From: Streptosporangium sp. NBC_01495
GTDB lineage: Bacteria > Actinomycetota > Actinomycetes > Streptosporangiales > Streptosporangiaceae
DNA length: 64,000 nucleotides
Direction of reading: 5' to 3'
Assembly: GCF_036250735.1 (NCBI RefSeq)
Contig: NZ_CP109430.1
Span: 372,001-436,000 of the forward strand
Of the stretch, positions 15,913-23,125 are shown one piece after another. A model generated the notes under the pieces. That model ran no database searches, was not told the origin of the DNA, and worked only from the letters and a program-made list of their open reading frames with translations. How positions within the stretch are numbered: position 1 is the first letter of the stretch; each line of letters opens with the position of its first letter. Both the position numbers and the translations under genes were made by a program.

Positions 15913-16377
15913 ATGACGCGAACAGCAACAGAGCGCGACATTCCGGAACTCGTCCGCCTCCGGGCACTGCTCTTCGACGACCTCGGCGGCGACTTCTTCA
16001 ACCCCGCGAACGCCGGTGACGACTGGCGCGACGCACTCGCACGGGTTTTCAAGCAGAAGCTGACCGAACCCGACTGCCAGATCCTGGTCGTGGACGGCGA
16101 CACCGGCCTGGCCGCCTGCGGCATCGGCACGATCGAACAGTGGTTCCCCGGCCCCCACTCCCGCAACGGGAGGATCGGCCACGTCATCGGCATGGTCACC
16201 GACCCGTCGTACCGGCGGCGTGGGTACAGCCGGGCGATCATGCTCGGCCTGCTCGATTGGTTCCGTGACCGCAACGCCGTACGGGTCGACCTCACCGCCT
16301 CCCCCGAGGCGGAACCGCTCTACCGGCAGCTCGGCTTCTCCGACCACCCCGATCCCTTGTTGTGCTGGAAGCCGTGA
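15913..16377 (+). CDS. GNAT-family N-acetyltransferase, 154 aa
   Basis: Full-length GNAT fold: N-terminal RTATERDIPELVRLRALLF, the beta4/acetyl-CoA loop VIGMVTDPSYRRRGYSRAIM (the R-R-G-Y variant of the Q/RxxGxG/A motif), and C-terminal ASPEAEPLYRQLGFSDHPDP. Substrate cannot be told from sequence; an amine-bearing small molecule is likely. Divergent from the CGNR regulator and overlapping the broken MFS gene by GTGA, so it was probably part of a regulator/acetyltransferase/efflux resistance set. Confidence 0.88.
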   Translation: MTRTATERDIPELVRLRALLFDDLGGDFFNPANAGDDWRDALARVFKQKLTEPDCQILVVDGDTGLAACGIGTIEQWFPGPHSRNGRIGHVIGMVTDPSYRRRGYSRAIMLGLLDWFRDRNAVRVDLTASPEAEPLYRQLGFSDHPDPLLCWKP

Positions 16378-16556
16378 AGACATCGCAATACCGCTGGGTC
16401 ATTCTGGGCGTCGCGACTTTCACTCAGGCCGCGGCCGCGTTTTCGTGCAGGGCATCGGCGCGATGAGTGTCCACCTGCAACGAGACCTGGAGCTGAACAC
16501 GACCCAACTGGGCCTGCTGCTGTCGGCGGCTCAGCTACTTCCTCTGGCCGGTGTCC
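16374..16556 (+). pseudogene. 5' fragment of an MFS transporter gene, frameshifted
   Basis: The GTG at 16374 overlaps the GNAT stop. Frame one reads VKTSQYRWVILGVATFTQAA and stops after 30 codons; the continuing sequence in the next frame is FVQGIGAMSVHLQRDLELNT and TQLGLLLSAAQLLPLAG, the normal loop and second helix of an MFS efflux protein. One T missing near 16441 explains the shift. Homology ends exactly where the dispersed repeat copy B begins (16557), so about 350 residues are lost. Confidence 0.7.
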
Positions 16557-16614
16557 GGGAAGCGATCATCGAACCCTCGGATTCGCACAGCTCAGCCGTA
16601 CTCGTGAACACCCC
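16557..16614. repeat. Dispersed repeat, copy B
   Basis: GGGAAGCGATCATCG to TACTCGTGAACACCCC, same ends as copies A (14960) and C (17925), middle one base shorter. It truncates the MFS gene. To the right it shares CCA-GGGAGC-GTTCTTGAG with copy A, followed by a small hairpin GTTCTTGAG/CTCAAGAAC (16626-16647). Confidence 0.6.
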
Positions 16615-16655
16615 ACCAGGGAGCTGTTCTTGAGTTGGCTCAAGAACGGTTGACG

Positions 16656-16689
16656 AGATCCCGTCCGATCGCTTGATCGGGCGGGATTT
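16656..16689. terminator. Hairpin terminator after repeat copy B
   Basis: AGATCCCGTCCGATC pairs with GATCGGGCGGGATTT (with G-T pairs) around a GCTT loop. It corresponds in position and sequence to the hairpin after copy A. Confidence 0.6.
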
Positions 16690-17014
16690 CTGAGGTTCCC
16701 CCCGCAGGACGGACACGGTCCGGCCAGGCAGGGCGTGAGTGATCCCCTCGTGGACGACCGATCTGTCCCGTCCACTTGGCCCGGCCCCATAGCCCACTGG
16801 GCTGATGGCTAAATGGTCCCCGTCAGCAGGAGTGCGAATATGTCAGCCGTACCGATGCGGCCACCATTCCTTCGTCGAAGCCTTCAGTGGATTGCCGCGC
16901 TGTGGCGTTCTACACGCCCGCGGACGCGCGCTCTCCGCCTGGCGCCATTTCTCATGATCGATTGTAGGGTGAGGCGTTTGCTCCCCTCCCCTCCGAATCC
17001 CCAGGAAGCGTCCC
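16690..17014. other. No intact gene seen
   Basis: About 325 bases with short frames only. The stretch CCTTCAGTGGATTGCCGCG (near 16880) has coding-like composition but no start or family signal. The RBS of the next gene (CAGGAAGCG) lies at its right end. Confidence 0.5.
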
Positions 17015-17818
17015 GTGTTACGTCGTCATCGTTCAGCCCTGCCCGCCCTGCTCGTCACCGGTCTGTACGGGGCCGCGCTGACGGTCGCCGTCGTCGTCGC
17101 CCTGATCTCTGGCGACCTCGGTCCGTTGTGGGGGTTGACGCTGTCCGCGACCGTGACCGAAGGCGTCGCGGCGACGGGGCAGAACCTGCTCCTCCTGGTC
17201 CTGGCCGGGCTGTCCTGGGCATGGGGGATCTGGCAGATCCTGCGCGGGCCGCCGGCGGGGCCGCCACCCCAGCAGGACCGGAACACCCTGCGGTTGCGCG
17301 TGGCGCTCTACGTCGCGATGGCTACGACGTGGCTGCTCCACGTCACCGCGTTGTTGGTCTGGGCGGATACGACGGTGATCATCTCTGCGGTGATGTGGGT
17401 GGTCGTGCTGCTGTTCATGCGGGTGCTGGGCGGCGACCGGCCGTACATGCGGGGCGCGGGGGTGCTGGGGTACGGCGGTTTCACCGTCATCGGCGTACTC
17501 GACCTCGTCGGCTGGCCCGTCCCGGATGCGGCGGAGTCGATCTGCGGCCTGGCCGGCCTGGTCTGGACGGTGCTGGTCCTGCGGGCCCAAGGGTACGACG
17601 ACCGCTGGGGGACGGCGACCGTCGCATACGGTATCGCCGCCCTGCTGACACCGATCTTTCTGGTGCTGGCGTCATTGCCGTTCCGGGAGGAGGAAAGCGC
17701 TGTCGAGGCTCTCGGTGTGGTCTCGAGCGTCTTGATGATGATCTGGCTGGCCCGCTCCGCCCACGACCTCGCCGCCCCGCGCCACCAACCGGCCGCCCAG
17801 ACCACATTGGGGGCATGA
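17015..17818 (+). CDS. Polytopic membrane protein, 267 aa
   Basis: GTG start at 17015 after CCAGGAAGCG. Seven to eight hydrophobic helices are visible (ALLVTGLYGAALTVAVVVAL, LLLLVLAGLSWAWGIWQI, VALYVAMATTWLLHVTALLV, TTVIISAVMWVVVLLFM, ICGLAGLVWTVLVL, ATVAYGIAALLTPIFLVLA and others) joined by short loops, with a His-rich cytoplasmic tail. No transporter or enzyme signature recognised. Its stop overlaps the ATG of the following short gene. Confidence 0.65.
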   Translation: MLRRHRSALPALLVTGLYGAALTVAVVVALISGDLGPLWGLTLSATVTEGVAATGQNLLLLVLAGLSWAWGIWQILRGPPAGPPPQQDRNTLRLRVALYVAMATTWLLHVTALLVWADTTVIISAVMWVVVLLFMRVLGGDRPYMRGAGVLGYGGFTVIGVLDLVGWPVPDAAESICGLAGLVWTVLVLRAQGYDDRWGTATVAYGIAALLTPIFLVLASLPFREEESAVEALGVVSSVLMMIWLARSAHDLAAPRHQPAAQTTLGA

Positions 17819-17976
17819 GCCGGCGAACAGTCGCGTTGTCGGCCATCGCCGCCGCGCTCGTGTCGGCGGCGATGGCCTGGCAATACCCTCGAATGCCCAG
17901 CTGGGAAACGATCAAGAGCACCTTGGGAAGCGATCTTTCCGTGAGCGTCATCATCGCTGCTCAACCACACTTGTGA
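17815..17976 (+). pseudogene. Truncated exported-protein gene, 53 codons
   Basis: Starts within the previous stop (ATGA). MSRRTVALSAIAAALVSAAM is a signal peptide, then PRMPSWETIKSTL before the frame enters dispersed repeat copy C at 17925 (GSDLSVSVIIAAQPHL, stop). The repeat supplies the last 17 codons, so the native C-terminus has been replaced. Probably a remnant of a lipoprotein or secreted protein co-transcribed with the membrane protein. Confidence 0.5.
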
Positions 17977-17983
17977 ACACCCC
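17925..17983. repeat. Dispersed repeat, copy C
   Basis: GGGAAGCGATCTTTCC to CACTTGTGAACACCCC with the same 48-base offset between end motifs as copy A. It lacks the GTTCTTGAG extension and terminator found after A and B. Confidence 0.6.
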
Positions 17984-18039
17984 CAATACAATGATCGTCG
18001 GGGTGATCACGCGTAGGGACCCGTGGCGAGGAGGGCATC

Positions 18040-19113
18040 GTGGCGCTGCAGCCGCCGCCCGAGCTCGCCACGCTGCTCAACCTCGTCGTCTCGTGGCCGC
18101 TGATCGACGAGGTCAAGCTGCATGAGGCCGGGACCCAGTGGATCTCCTTCGCGGCGACGGCGGTGCGCGTCTCCTCGACCGCCGCCACGCACGCCGCCCG
18201 GACCACCACGCGCAACGACTCCGAGGGGGTCCGGGCGTTCGGCGGCGACTGGCGCGACACCTCGGGCCGCTCCGGCGATGCGATCACCGCCGCGCTGCTC
18301 ATCGGCGGCGCGCTGCAGCTCTCGGCCGTGATCGTGCTCGCCGTCAAGGTGGCGCTGATCGTCGTCCTTGTCCGGCTAGCCCTGAGCCTGTCGCAGCTGG
18401 CCGCGGCCTCGGGGCCCACGGCCGGCGCCTCGCTGGCGGCCGTTCCCGCCGTCGTGGGCGGCGCTCGTACGGCCGCGCGGGAGCTCATCCACAAGATGGT
18501 CGACCTGCTGGAACGCAGCGCGCTGCGCTTGTTCGATCGCGCCTCCGCGCTGCTGCGCAAGCCGCCAGGCAGGGTGGGGGCCGGTGCGTTCCCGCCCGGC
18601 AAGCGTCCGCCGACGCCCGTGCGCGGCCCCGACAACTACCTCGAAGCGGCGGCCGACAAGAGCGTCGACGTCAAGAGCATCACGCCATACCCCATCTGGC
18701 GCCGTGATCGCGAGCCGCTCTACCGCGGCTCGGACAGGTCTCCGGACGTGGTCTTCGAGCAGGGCCTCCATCCGCGCGACCCGTCGATGACCAACCTGTC
18801 CGACTACGTGCTCAAGGCCAGGCCGTCCGCCTTCGTCGGGACCAGCACCCGCATGGACATCGACGGCGCGTTCCCGCGCCGCCACGTCTACGAGGTGGAC
18901 GCCCCCGGCGGGATCGACGTCCAGGAGACCGTACAGAACGCCGCCCATCTGTCCTACGAGCGCGAGATCGCCTTCCCCGGCGGCGTGCACCGGAGGTATG
19001 TTTCCGGCGCCTGGCCGCGGGGGGTGCCCAGGACGCCGGAGAACTTCATCCCCAACCCGCACTACAACCCCTACCCGGGCCATCCGGGAGTGCCGTCAGG
19101 AGGATCGCCGTGA
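18040..19113 (+). CDS. Secreted ADP-ribosyltransferase toxin, scabin/pierisin-like, with WXG-type N-terminus, 357 aa
   Basis: GTG start after a strong AGGAGG. Residues 1-80 are a helical WXG100-like segment, 85-130 are hydrophobic, then a linker leads to a C-terminal ART domain (about 215-325). The three ART signatures are present: Arg229 in EPLYRGSDR, the ST-rich strand FVGTSTRMD (268-271) and the ExE loop SYEREIAFPGG (Glu307, Glu309). This pattern matches the pierisin/scabin subgroup, whose members modify guanine bases of DNA or nucleotides, usually with QxE rather than ExE; the E-x-E variant could mean arginine-protein targets instead. Coupled by GTGA to its partner gene. Likely a type VII-exported interbacterial toxin. 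Confidence 0.8.
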   Translation: MALQPPPELATLLNLVVSWPLIDEVKLHEAGTQWISFAATAVRVSSTAATHAARTTTRNDSEGVRAFGGDWRDTSGRSGDAITAALLIGGALQLSAVIVLAVKVALIVVLVRLALSLSQLAAASGPTAGASLAAVPAVVGGARTAARELIHKMVDLLERSALRLFDRASALLRKPPGRVGAGAFPPGKRPPTPVRGPDNYLEAAADKSVDVKSITPYPIWRRDREPLYRGSDRSPDVVFEQGLHPRDPSMTNLSDYVLKARPSAFVGTSTRMDIDGAFPRRHVYEVDAPGGIDVQETVQNAAHLSYEREIAFPGGVHRRYVSGAWPRGVPRTPENFIPNPHYNPYPGHPGVPSGGSP

Positions 19114-19673
19114 ACGACGCCCCGCCGCCCCCGCCGCCGGTCACCGACGATCTGCGGAGGCAGGCACGGCTGCGCCCGGACTCCTGGATGTACGCGGTCG
19201 ATCCGTTCTTCGACCCCGAGGGCGAGGTCCCGCCGTACGGCATCGTCGGAGCCTGGCAGGTCGACGGGCGCGGCGAGATCACCGGCGAGTTTCGTCACAA
19301 CCCCGGCTACCGGCCCTCGCCGGTGGCGCTGGGCCACCCCGAGCCCACCGATCCGCTCGACCGTGTCGTGCAACTCGCCTCGGCCGGCTACGCCGGCGAC
19401 CTCGACCTCGTCCCGCTGCTGCTGGAGGCGGAGGTGATCGTGGCCGCCGGCCCAGGCGGCGGCGTGCCGGTGTTCGACACGGGCGGGGGCCGGGCGGCGT
19501 TCGCCTACACGGCCCAGGCCAACCTGCCGCACGCCCTGCCGGACGGTGCCACGGGCTGGCAGCGCCTGCGCGGCCGCGACCTGGTCGCGCTGCTGCCGCC
19601 GGACGTCGGCGTCGTCGTCAACCCCGAAGGGCCGGCGGGCGTTCTCCTCGCTCCCGACGAGCTTCGCCGCTGA
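19110..19673 (+). CDS. Type VII secretion-associated, SseB-like protein; presumed immunity partner, 187 aa
   Basis: Overlaps the toxin stop (GTGA) and has its own AGGAGG. After a proline-rich leader the conserved block RPDSWMYAVDPFFDPEGEVP, YGIVGAWQVD, FRHNPGYRPSP is that of actinobacterial 'type VII secretion system-associated' proteins found directly downstream of WXG-type toxins. The C-terminal part (WQRLRGRDLVALLPPDVGVV, NPEGPAGVLL) is the SseB-like fold. No signal peptide, so it stays in the cytosol where an immunity factor or chaperone would act. Function is inferred from position. Confidence 0.7.
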   Translation: MNDAPPPPPPVTDDLRRQARLRPDSWMYAVDPFFDPEGEVPPYGIVGAWQVDGRGEITGEFRHNPGYRPSPVALGHPEPTDPLDRVVQLASAGYAGDLDLVPLLLEAEVIVAAGPGGGVPVFDTGGGRAAFAYTAQANLPHALPDGATGWQRLRGRDLVALLPPDVGVVVNPEGPAGVLLAPDELRR

Positions 19674-19712
19674 CGCTTCTCCCAGCCGATCAGCTCCCGG
19701 CGGCCCCGGCCA

Positions 19713-20054
19713 TCACAGCCGCTCGATGGCCAATTTGTTCCATGCGGCGTCCTCCAAGTTGCGCTGCTCCGTGTCCCGGTAGTCCGCCTCCATGACGTGC
19801 ACGTCGTCGCCCGAGGTCACCTGCCGCTCTCCCAGCTCCTCGTACACCTCCAGCGCTTTCCGGGTGACCGCGAGGTAGCCGGCCTTGACCATGCTCCCGG
19901 CCTCCTCGCCCCAGGGGTCGCCCTCACCTTCGAGATGGGCGCGCAACGCTCCCACCGCCTCCAGCCAGGTCGTGCCGGTCTCAACCAGCCCCGCGCCGGT
20001 GCCGCGCAGGTCGGCGTGGGAGACATCTATCCCCTGGTCGAAGCGCCCGTTCAC
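19713..20054 (-). CDS. WXG100-like helical protein, 113 aa
   Basis: Short all-helical protein (GTGAGLVETGTTWLEAVGAL, EEAGSMVKAGYLAVTRKALE) with the length and composition of ESX-substrate family proteins found in toxin loci. A central W-L-E replaces a strict WXG. It overlaps the YbaB-like gene stop by four bases (GTGA) and faces the toxin operon tail to tail. Confidence 0.55.
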   Translation of the reverse strand: MNGRFDQGIDVSHADLRGTGAGLVETGTTWLEAVGALRAHLEGEGDPWGEEAGSMVKAGYLAVTRKALEVYEELGERQVTSGDDVHVMEADYRDTEQRNLEDAAWNKLAIERL

Positions 20055-20455
20055 CGCTCCTCCAGCCGCCGTACGACCAGCTCGACCCCGTCGGCGAACT
20101 CGTCCATCCGCCGCATCACGTCGGCGTGCACGCCGCCCAGCGTCTTGGCGAGCTCCTGTGGATCCGTCAGCTCAGCCGCCTCCAGCCCCGGTACGCCCGC
20201 CCGCAGGTCGTCCAGCGCGGCGTTGACCGCCAGGAGGATCTCCTGTGCGAGGTTCTCCGATGCCATCCGCATGACCCGGGGGTTGAGGTGCAGCTCGTGC
20301 AACCGCCCGTCCTGCCCGGCGACGGCCCGCACCTGCCCGCCCGCCGCCTCGCCGCTGCCCTGGACGGCGGCGTCCGCGCGCGGCTCCGCCGTCCGCGCGA
20401 GTCCTTGGACGGCCTCTGCCAGCATCTCGCCGATGCGCTGCCCGTTTTCGTGCAT
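20051..20455 (-). CDS. YbaB/EbfC-family nucleoid-associated-like protein, 134 aa
   Basis: ATG at 20455 behind AAGGTGA. The core QVRAVAGQDGRLHELHLNPR, VMRMASENLAQEILLAVNAA, LDDLRAG is the YbaB fold pattern (beta hairpin then helices). In actinobacteria such divergent YbaB proteins are regularly encoded with WXG-type proteins in secretion and toxin loci, as here. The frame is open to 20689, so a longer 212-residue form is possible. Confidence 0.65.
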   Translation of the reverse strand: MHENGQRIGEMLAEAVQGLARTAEPRADAAVQGSGEAAGGQVRAVAGQDGRLHELHLNPRVMRMASENLAQEILLAVNAALDDLRAGVPGLEAAELTDPQELAKTLGGVHADVMRRMDEFADGVELVVRRLEER

Positions 20456-20689
20456 AGTCACCTTTATCGCACGCCCGCAGCAGCGCACCATCCCACTGGC
20501 CGCGTTCAATGCGGCCCAGCGGTTCCCCCAACCTGCGCCCGAAGTCCTCGCGGCGTCTCTGACCTGCATGTCCGTCGAAATTCGCCGATACTGCTCTTCG
20601 ACGGCGGCCGGTTGTGCCTGTAGTTCGTCCGCCTGCTGCCGTGCGGTCGCCTCGGCTTGGGCCACGCGTTCCAACAGTGACATCACCAT
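20456..20689 (-). pseudogene. N-terminal fragment of a second YbaB-like gene
   Basis: From the ATG at 20689 (RBS GGGAGACG) the sequence MSLLERVAQAEATARQQADE, LQAQPAAVEEQYRRISTDMQ looks like the helical N-terminus of another YbaB-like protein. After about residue 52 it changes into sequence without that pattern (GNRWAALNAASGMVRCCGR) and runs in frame into the intact YbaB gene. I read this as a partial deletion between two tandem paralogues; alternatively it is the true N-terminus of one long protein. Confidence 0.45.
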
Positions 20690-20730
20690 CGTCTCCCACG
20701 GGAGAAGCAGTCATACCCGCCTGCCGCACT

Positions 20731-20800
20731 CACGCCATGCAGCCGGCAACTCCACACTGTAAACGGCGTGGTATTGGCAGTCACTAACGCATTCAAGGTC
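20731..20800. repeat. 70-bp direct repeat, copy 1 (upstream of padR)
   Basis: CACGCCATGCAGCCGGCAAC through ATTCAAGGTC is close to 90 percent identical, over its full length, to 22213-22283. It ends 115 bases before the padR start; the second copy ends 116 bases before the ABC ATPase start. Confidence 0.7.
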
Positions 20801-20882
20801 CGTCCGCGGCCATCAACGTTGACGCCTGCCGAGCCGAACGGCCCGGTATCGAAACGATCACACTGACTTAGGGTGTCCAATT

Positions 20883-20911
20883 TCAATATATAGATGATCA
20901 GTATATATTGA
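20883..20911. promoter_or_regulatory. PadR operator, perfect 10-bp inverted repeat
   Basis: TCAATATATA, nine-base spacer, TATATATTGA. It is an AT-rich island in GC-rich DNA and ends four bases before the padR ATG, so binding would block transcription or translation of the regulator's own operon. PadR-family repressors typically bind such TATA-rich palindromes. Confidence 0.75.
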
Positions 20912-20915
20912 TCAC

Positions 20916-21248
20916 ATGAGGCAGATGCAGGAGCCTACCTTTCTGATCCTGACCGCGCTCGCCGCCGGTCCACAGCATGGGTACGGCGTCATCACTGATG
21001 TGGAACGTATCTCCGGCGGTCAGGTTCGCCTGCGCGCCGGTACCCTGTACGCCGCTTTCGACCGCCTCCAGGAAGAGGGCCTCATCGCCGAGGACCGGGA
21101 GGAGATCGTGGACGGCAGGGTGCGGCGTTACTACAGGCTGACCGGCGACGGCGCGGCCAGGCTGGCGGCGGAGGCCGAGCGGATGCGCCGGCACGCGCGA
21201 GCGGCCACCGTGCGCCTACACGCCGCGGGCCTGGGAGGTACGGCATGA
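20916..21248 (+). CDS. PadR-family transcriptional repressor, 110 aa
   Basis: Compact winged helix: FLILTALAAGPQHGYGVITD, then the recognition region GQVRLRAGTLYAAFDRLQEE and the wing GLIAEDREEIVDGRVRRYYRLT, followed by a short dimerisation helix. The G-T-L-Y signature and small size place it in the PadR s2 subfamily. ATG 20916 is four bases from the palindromic operator. Its stop overlaps the next gene (ATGA), so it probably represses itself, the membrane partner and perhaps the ABC exporter. Confidence 0.92.
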   Translation: MRQMQEPTFLILTALAAGPQHGYGVITDVERISGGQVRLRAGTLYAAFDRLQEEGLIAEDREEIVDGRVRRYYRLTGDGAARLAAEAERMRRHARAATVRLHAAGLGGTA

Positions 21249-22195
21249 GCCCGCTCGAAGCCCGTTACCGGCGCTTCCTGGCCTGCTATCCGCGCGAGCA
21301 CCGGGCGCGGCACGAGGAGGAGATGATCAGTGTGCTGCTTGCGGGGGCGCGGCCGGGTCAGACCCGCCCGGCTCCGGCAGACGCGGCCGATTTGCTGTGG
21401 GGTGCGCTGCGTGTGCACGGTCGGCGGGCCTTCGGGCCGGTCTCCGCGCCCGTCTGGCGGGACGGGCTGGCCGTCGCCCTGGCGCTGTGGCCGTTCTTGA
21501 TTCTGGCCAGCGTGCTGGCAACCGAGTTCGTGCTGGCGGCCGGGTCCCTGCAGATCCGCGGCGTCGCCGCCGTGCTGGAGCGACCGACCTGGATCCCGTT
21601 CGTGCCCGAGACGGTCGTCGTCGCGGCCGTGCCCGTGCTGGCCGTACTCCTCGGCCGCTGGTGGATCGCCGTGCTCGGCGCAGTCGCGTTCGCGCTCTAT
21701 CTCTACTGGGTCGGTCACCCGTACCTGCTGGAGCTGGACGCGCTGATGTTCCCGAGCCCCGGCCCCGTCCTGCTGGCCGAGGTGTCCGCGGTCATCATCG
21801 CCTTCATCCCCGCGGCGCACCGTGCGATCACGCTCATCCCTTGGCGCGCCTTCCTGTTGTGGGGGCCGCTCGCGCTGGCAGGACTGACTGCCAGTAAGGC
21901 CATTGTGCGCTGGGTGAACGTGATGGTCCACCACGACATCGTGACCTGGGCACCCGTGCCATGGCTGGTCGTGGTGGCGCTGGCGGCCGGATACGCGTGC
22001 CGATCGGTCGTGGGGCGACGGGCGGCGTTGCTCCTGTTCCTGCCCGCGGCAGTCCTCGGCGACCTCGGAGACCTGCCGTTCGTATCCACCTCCGCGGCCC
22101 TCGCACAGATCGGCTGCACGGCCCTGGCCTTCGCCGCCGCGGCTGCCTTGACCTGGCGCCGGAGCGGTCCGATCGTTTCGGCAACTGATCACTGA
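21245..22195 (+). CDS. PadR-linked polytopic membrane protein, 316 aa
   Basis: Begins with the cytosolic motif EARYRRFLACYPREHRARHE, typical of the small N-terminal domain found in membrane proteins encoded right after PadR repressors. Eight or so hydrophobic helices follow (LALWPFLILASVLATEFVL, VVVAAVPVLAVLLGRWWIAV, VLLAEVSAVIIAFIPAAH, LLLFLPAAVLGDLGDL and others). No enzymatic motif. Role unknown; context suggests a partner or sensor for the ABC exporter downstream. Confidence 0.7.
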   Translation: MSPLEARYRRFLACYPREHRARHEEEMISVLLAGARPGQTRPAPADAADLLWGALRVHGRRAFGPVSAPVWRDGLAVALALWPFLILASVLATEFVLAAGSLQIRGVAAVLERPTWIPFVPETVVVAAVPVLAVLLGRWWIAVLGAVAFALYLYWVGHPYLLELDALMFPSPGPVLLAEVSAVIIAFIPAAHRAITLIPWRAFLLWGPLALAGLTASKAIVRWVNVMVHHDIVTWAPVPWLVVVALAAGYACRSVVGRRAALLLFLPAAVLGDLGDLPFVSTSAALAQIGCTALAFAAAAALTWRRSGPIVSATDH

Positions 22196-22212
22196 GGTGA
22201 TCTAAGGACCTT

Positions 22213-22283
22213 CACGCCACGCAGCCGGCAACTCCACACTGTGAACGGCATGGTACTGGCAGTCATTGGCACACTTCAAGATC
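22213..22283. repeat. 70-bp direct repeat, copy 2 (upstream of ABC ATPase)
   Basis: CACGCCACGCAGCCGGCAAC through CTTCAAGATCC, matching 20731-20800. The region between this and the ATG at 22400 is not similar to the region after copy 1, although the distance is the same to within one base. Confidence 0.7.
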
Positions 22284-22399
22284 CTTGCGAACGGGTCAAG
22301 AAGGGGTCCCAACCGCGCTCTCAGGGTTGGGGGCGTCAGGGACCAATCGGGGTGATGCCTGATGGACGATGACGGACGCATTGCGGCACGCTACTGATC

Positions 22400-23125
22400 A
22401 TGAATGATCATGCGGTCCTCCTTGAGGGAGTGACCAGGACGTATGGGAAAGGTGCTACCGAGGTGGCGGCGCTTGGCCAGGTCAGCGTCGGGTTCCCGCG
22501 CGGCAGTTTCACGGCCGTGATGGGCCCGTCGGGATCGGGGAAGAGCACACTGCTGCAGTGCGCGTCGGGGCTTGACCGGCCGGATTCTGGCGTGGTTCGC
22601 ATCGCCGAGCAGGACATCACCCGCTTGGGGGAGAAGCAACTGGCGGTGCTGCGCCGCGACCGGATCGGCGTCATCTTCCAGGCCTTCAACCTGGTGCCGT
22701 CGCTGACCGCCTGGCAGAACGTGATCCTGCCCAGCAGGCTGGCCAGGCGGCGGCCCGACCCGTCACGCGTGCGGGAGTTGCTGCACCGGGTCGGTCTGGC
22801 CGGGCGGGAGGGACATCGCCCGGCGCAGCTGTCCGGTGGACAGCAGCAGCGGGTGGCGATCGCCCGTGCCCTGCTCGGCAGGCCGGAAGTGCTGTTCGCC
22901 GACGAGCCGACAGGGGCGCTGGACCGCCGCACCGGGCACGAGGTGCTGGCATTGCTGCGGGAGGCGGTCGATGAGTTCGGCCAGACGGTGGTGATGGTCA
23001 CGCACGATCCGGAGGCGGCGGCCCGGGCGGACAGCGTGCTGTTCCTGACAGACGGGCGGATCGTCGACGTCCTGGAGAGGCCCTCGGTCGACCAGATCGG
23101 CATGCGGCTGGGCGGCCACCGGTGA
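22400..23125 (+). CDS. ABC transporter ATP-binding protein, MacB/LolD type, 241 aa
   Basis: All nucleotide-binding motifs are intact: Walker A GPSGSGKSTLLQ, Q-loop FQAFNLVPSLTAWQN, signature AQLSGGQQQRVAIARAL, Walker B VLFADEPTGALDR and switch His in VMVTHDPEAA. The ADEPTGALD form and short length indicate the MacB/LolD class that drives FtsX-type mechanotransmission permeases. Overlaps the permease by GTGA. Likely exports or extracts a lipid, peptide or antibiotic; substrate not readable. Confidence 0.93.
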   Translation: MNDHAVLLEGVTRTYGKGATEVAALGQVSVGFPRGSFTAVMGPSGSGKSTLLQCASGLDRPDSGVVRIAEQDITRLGEKQLAVLRRDRIGVIFQAFNLVPSLTAWQNVILPSRLARRRPDPSRVRELLHRVGLAGREGHRPAQLSGGQQQRVAIARALLGRPEVLFADEPTGALDRRTGHEVLALLREAVDEFGQTVVMVTHDPEAAARADSVLFLTDGRIVDVLERPSVDQIGMRLGGHR

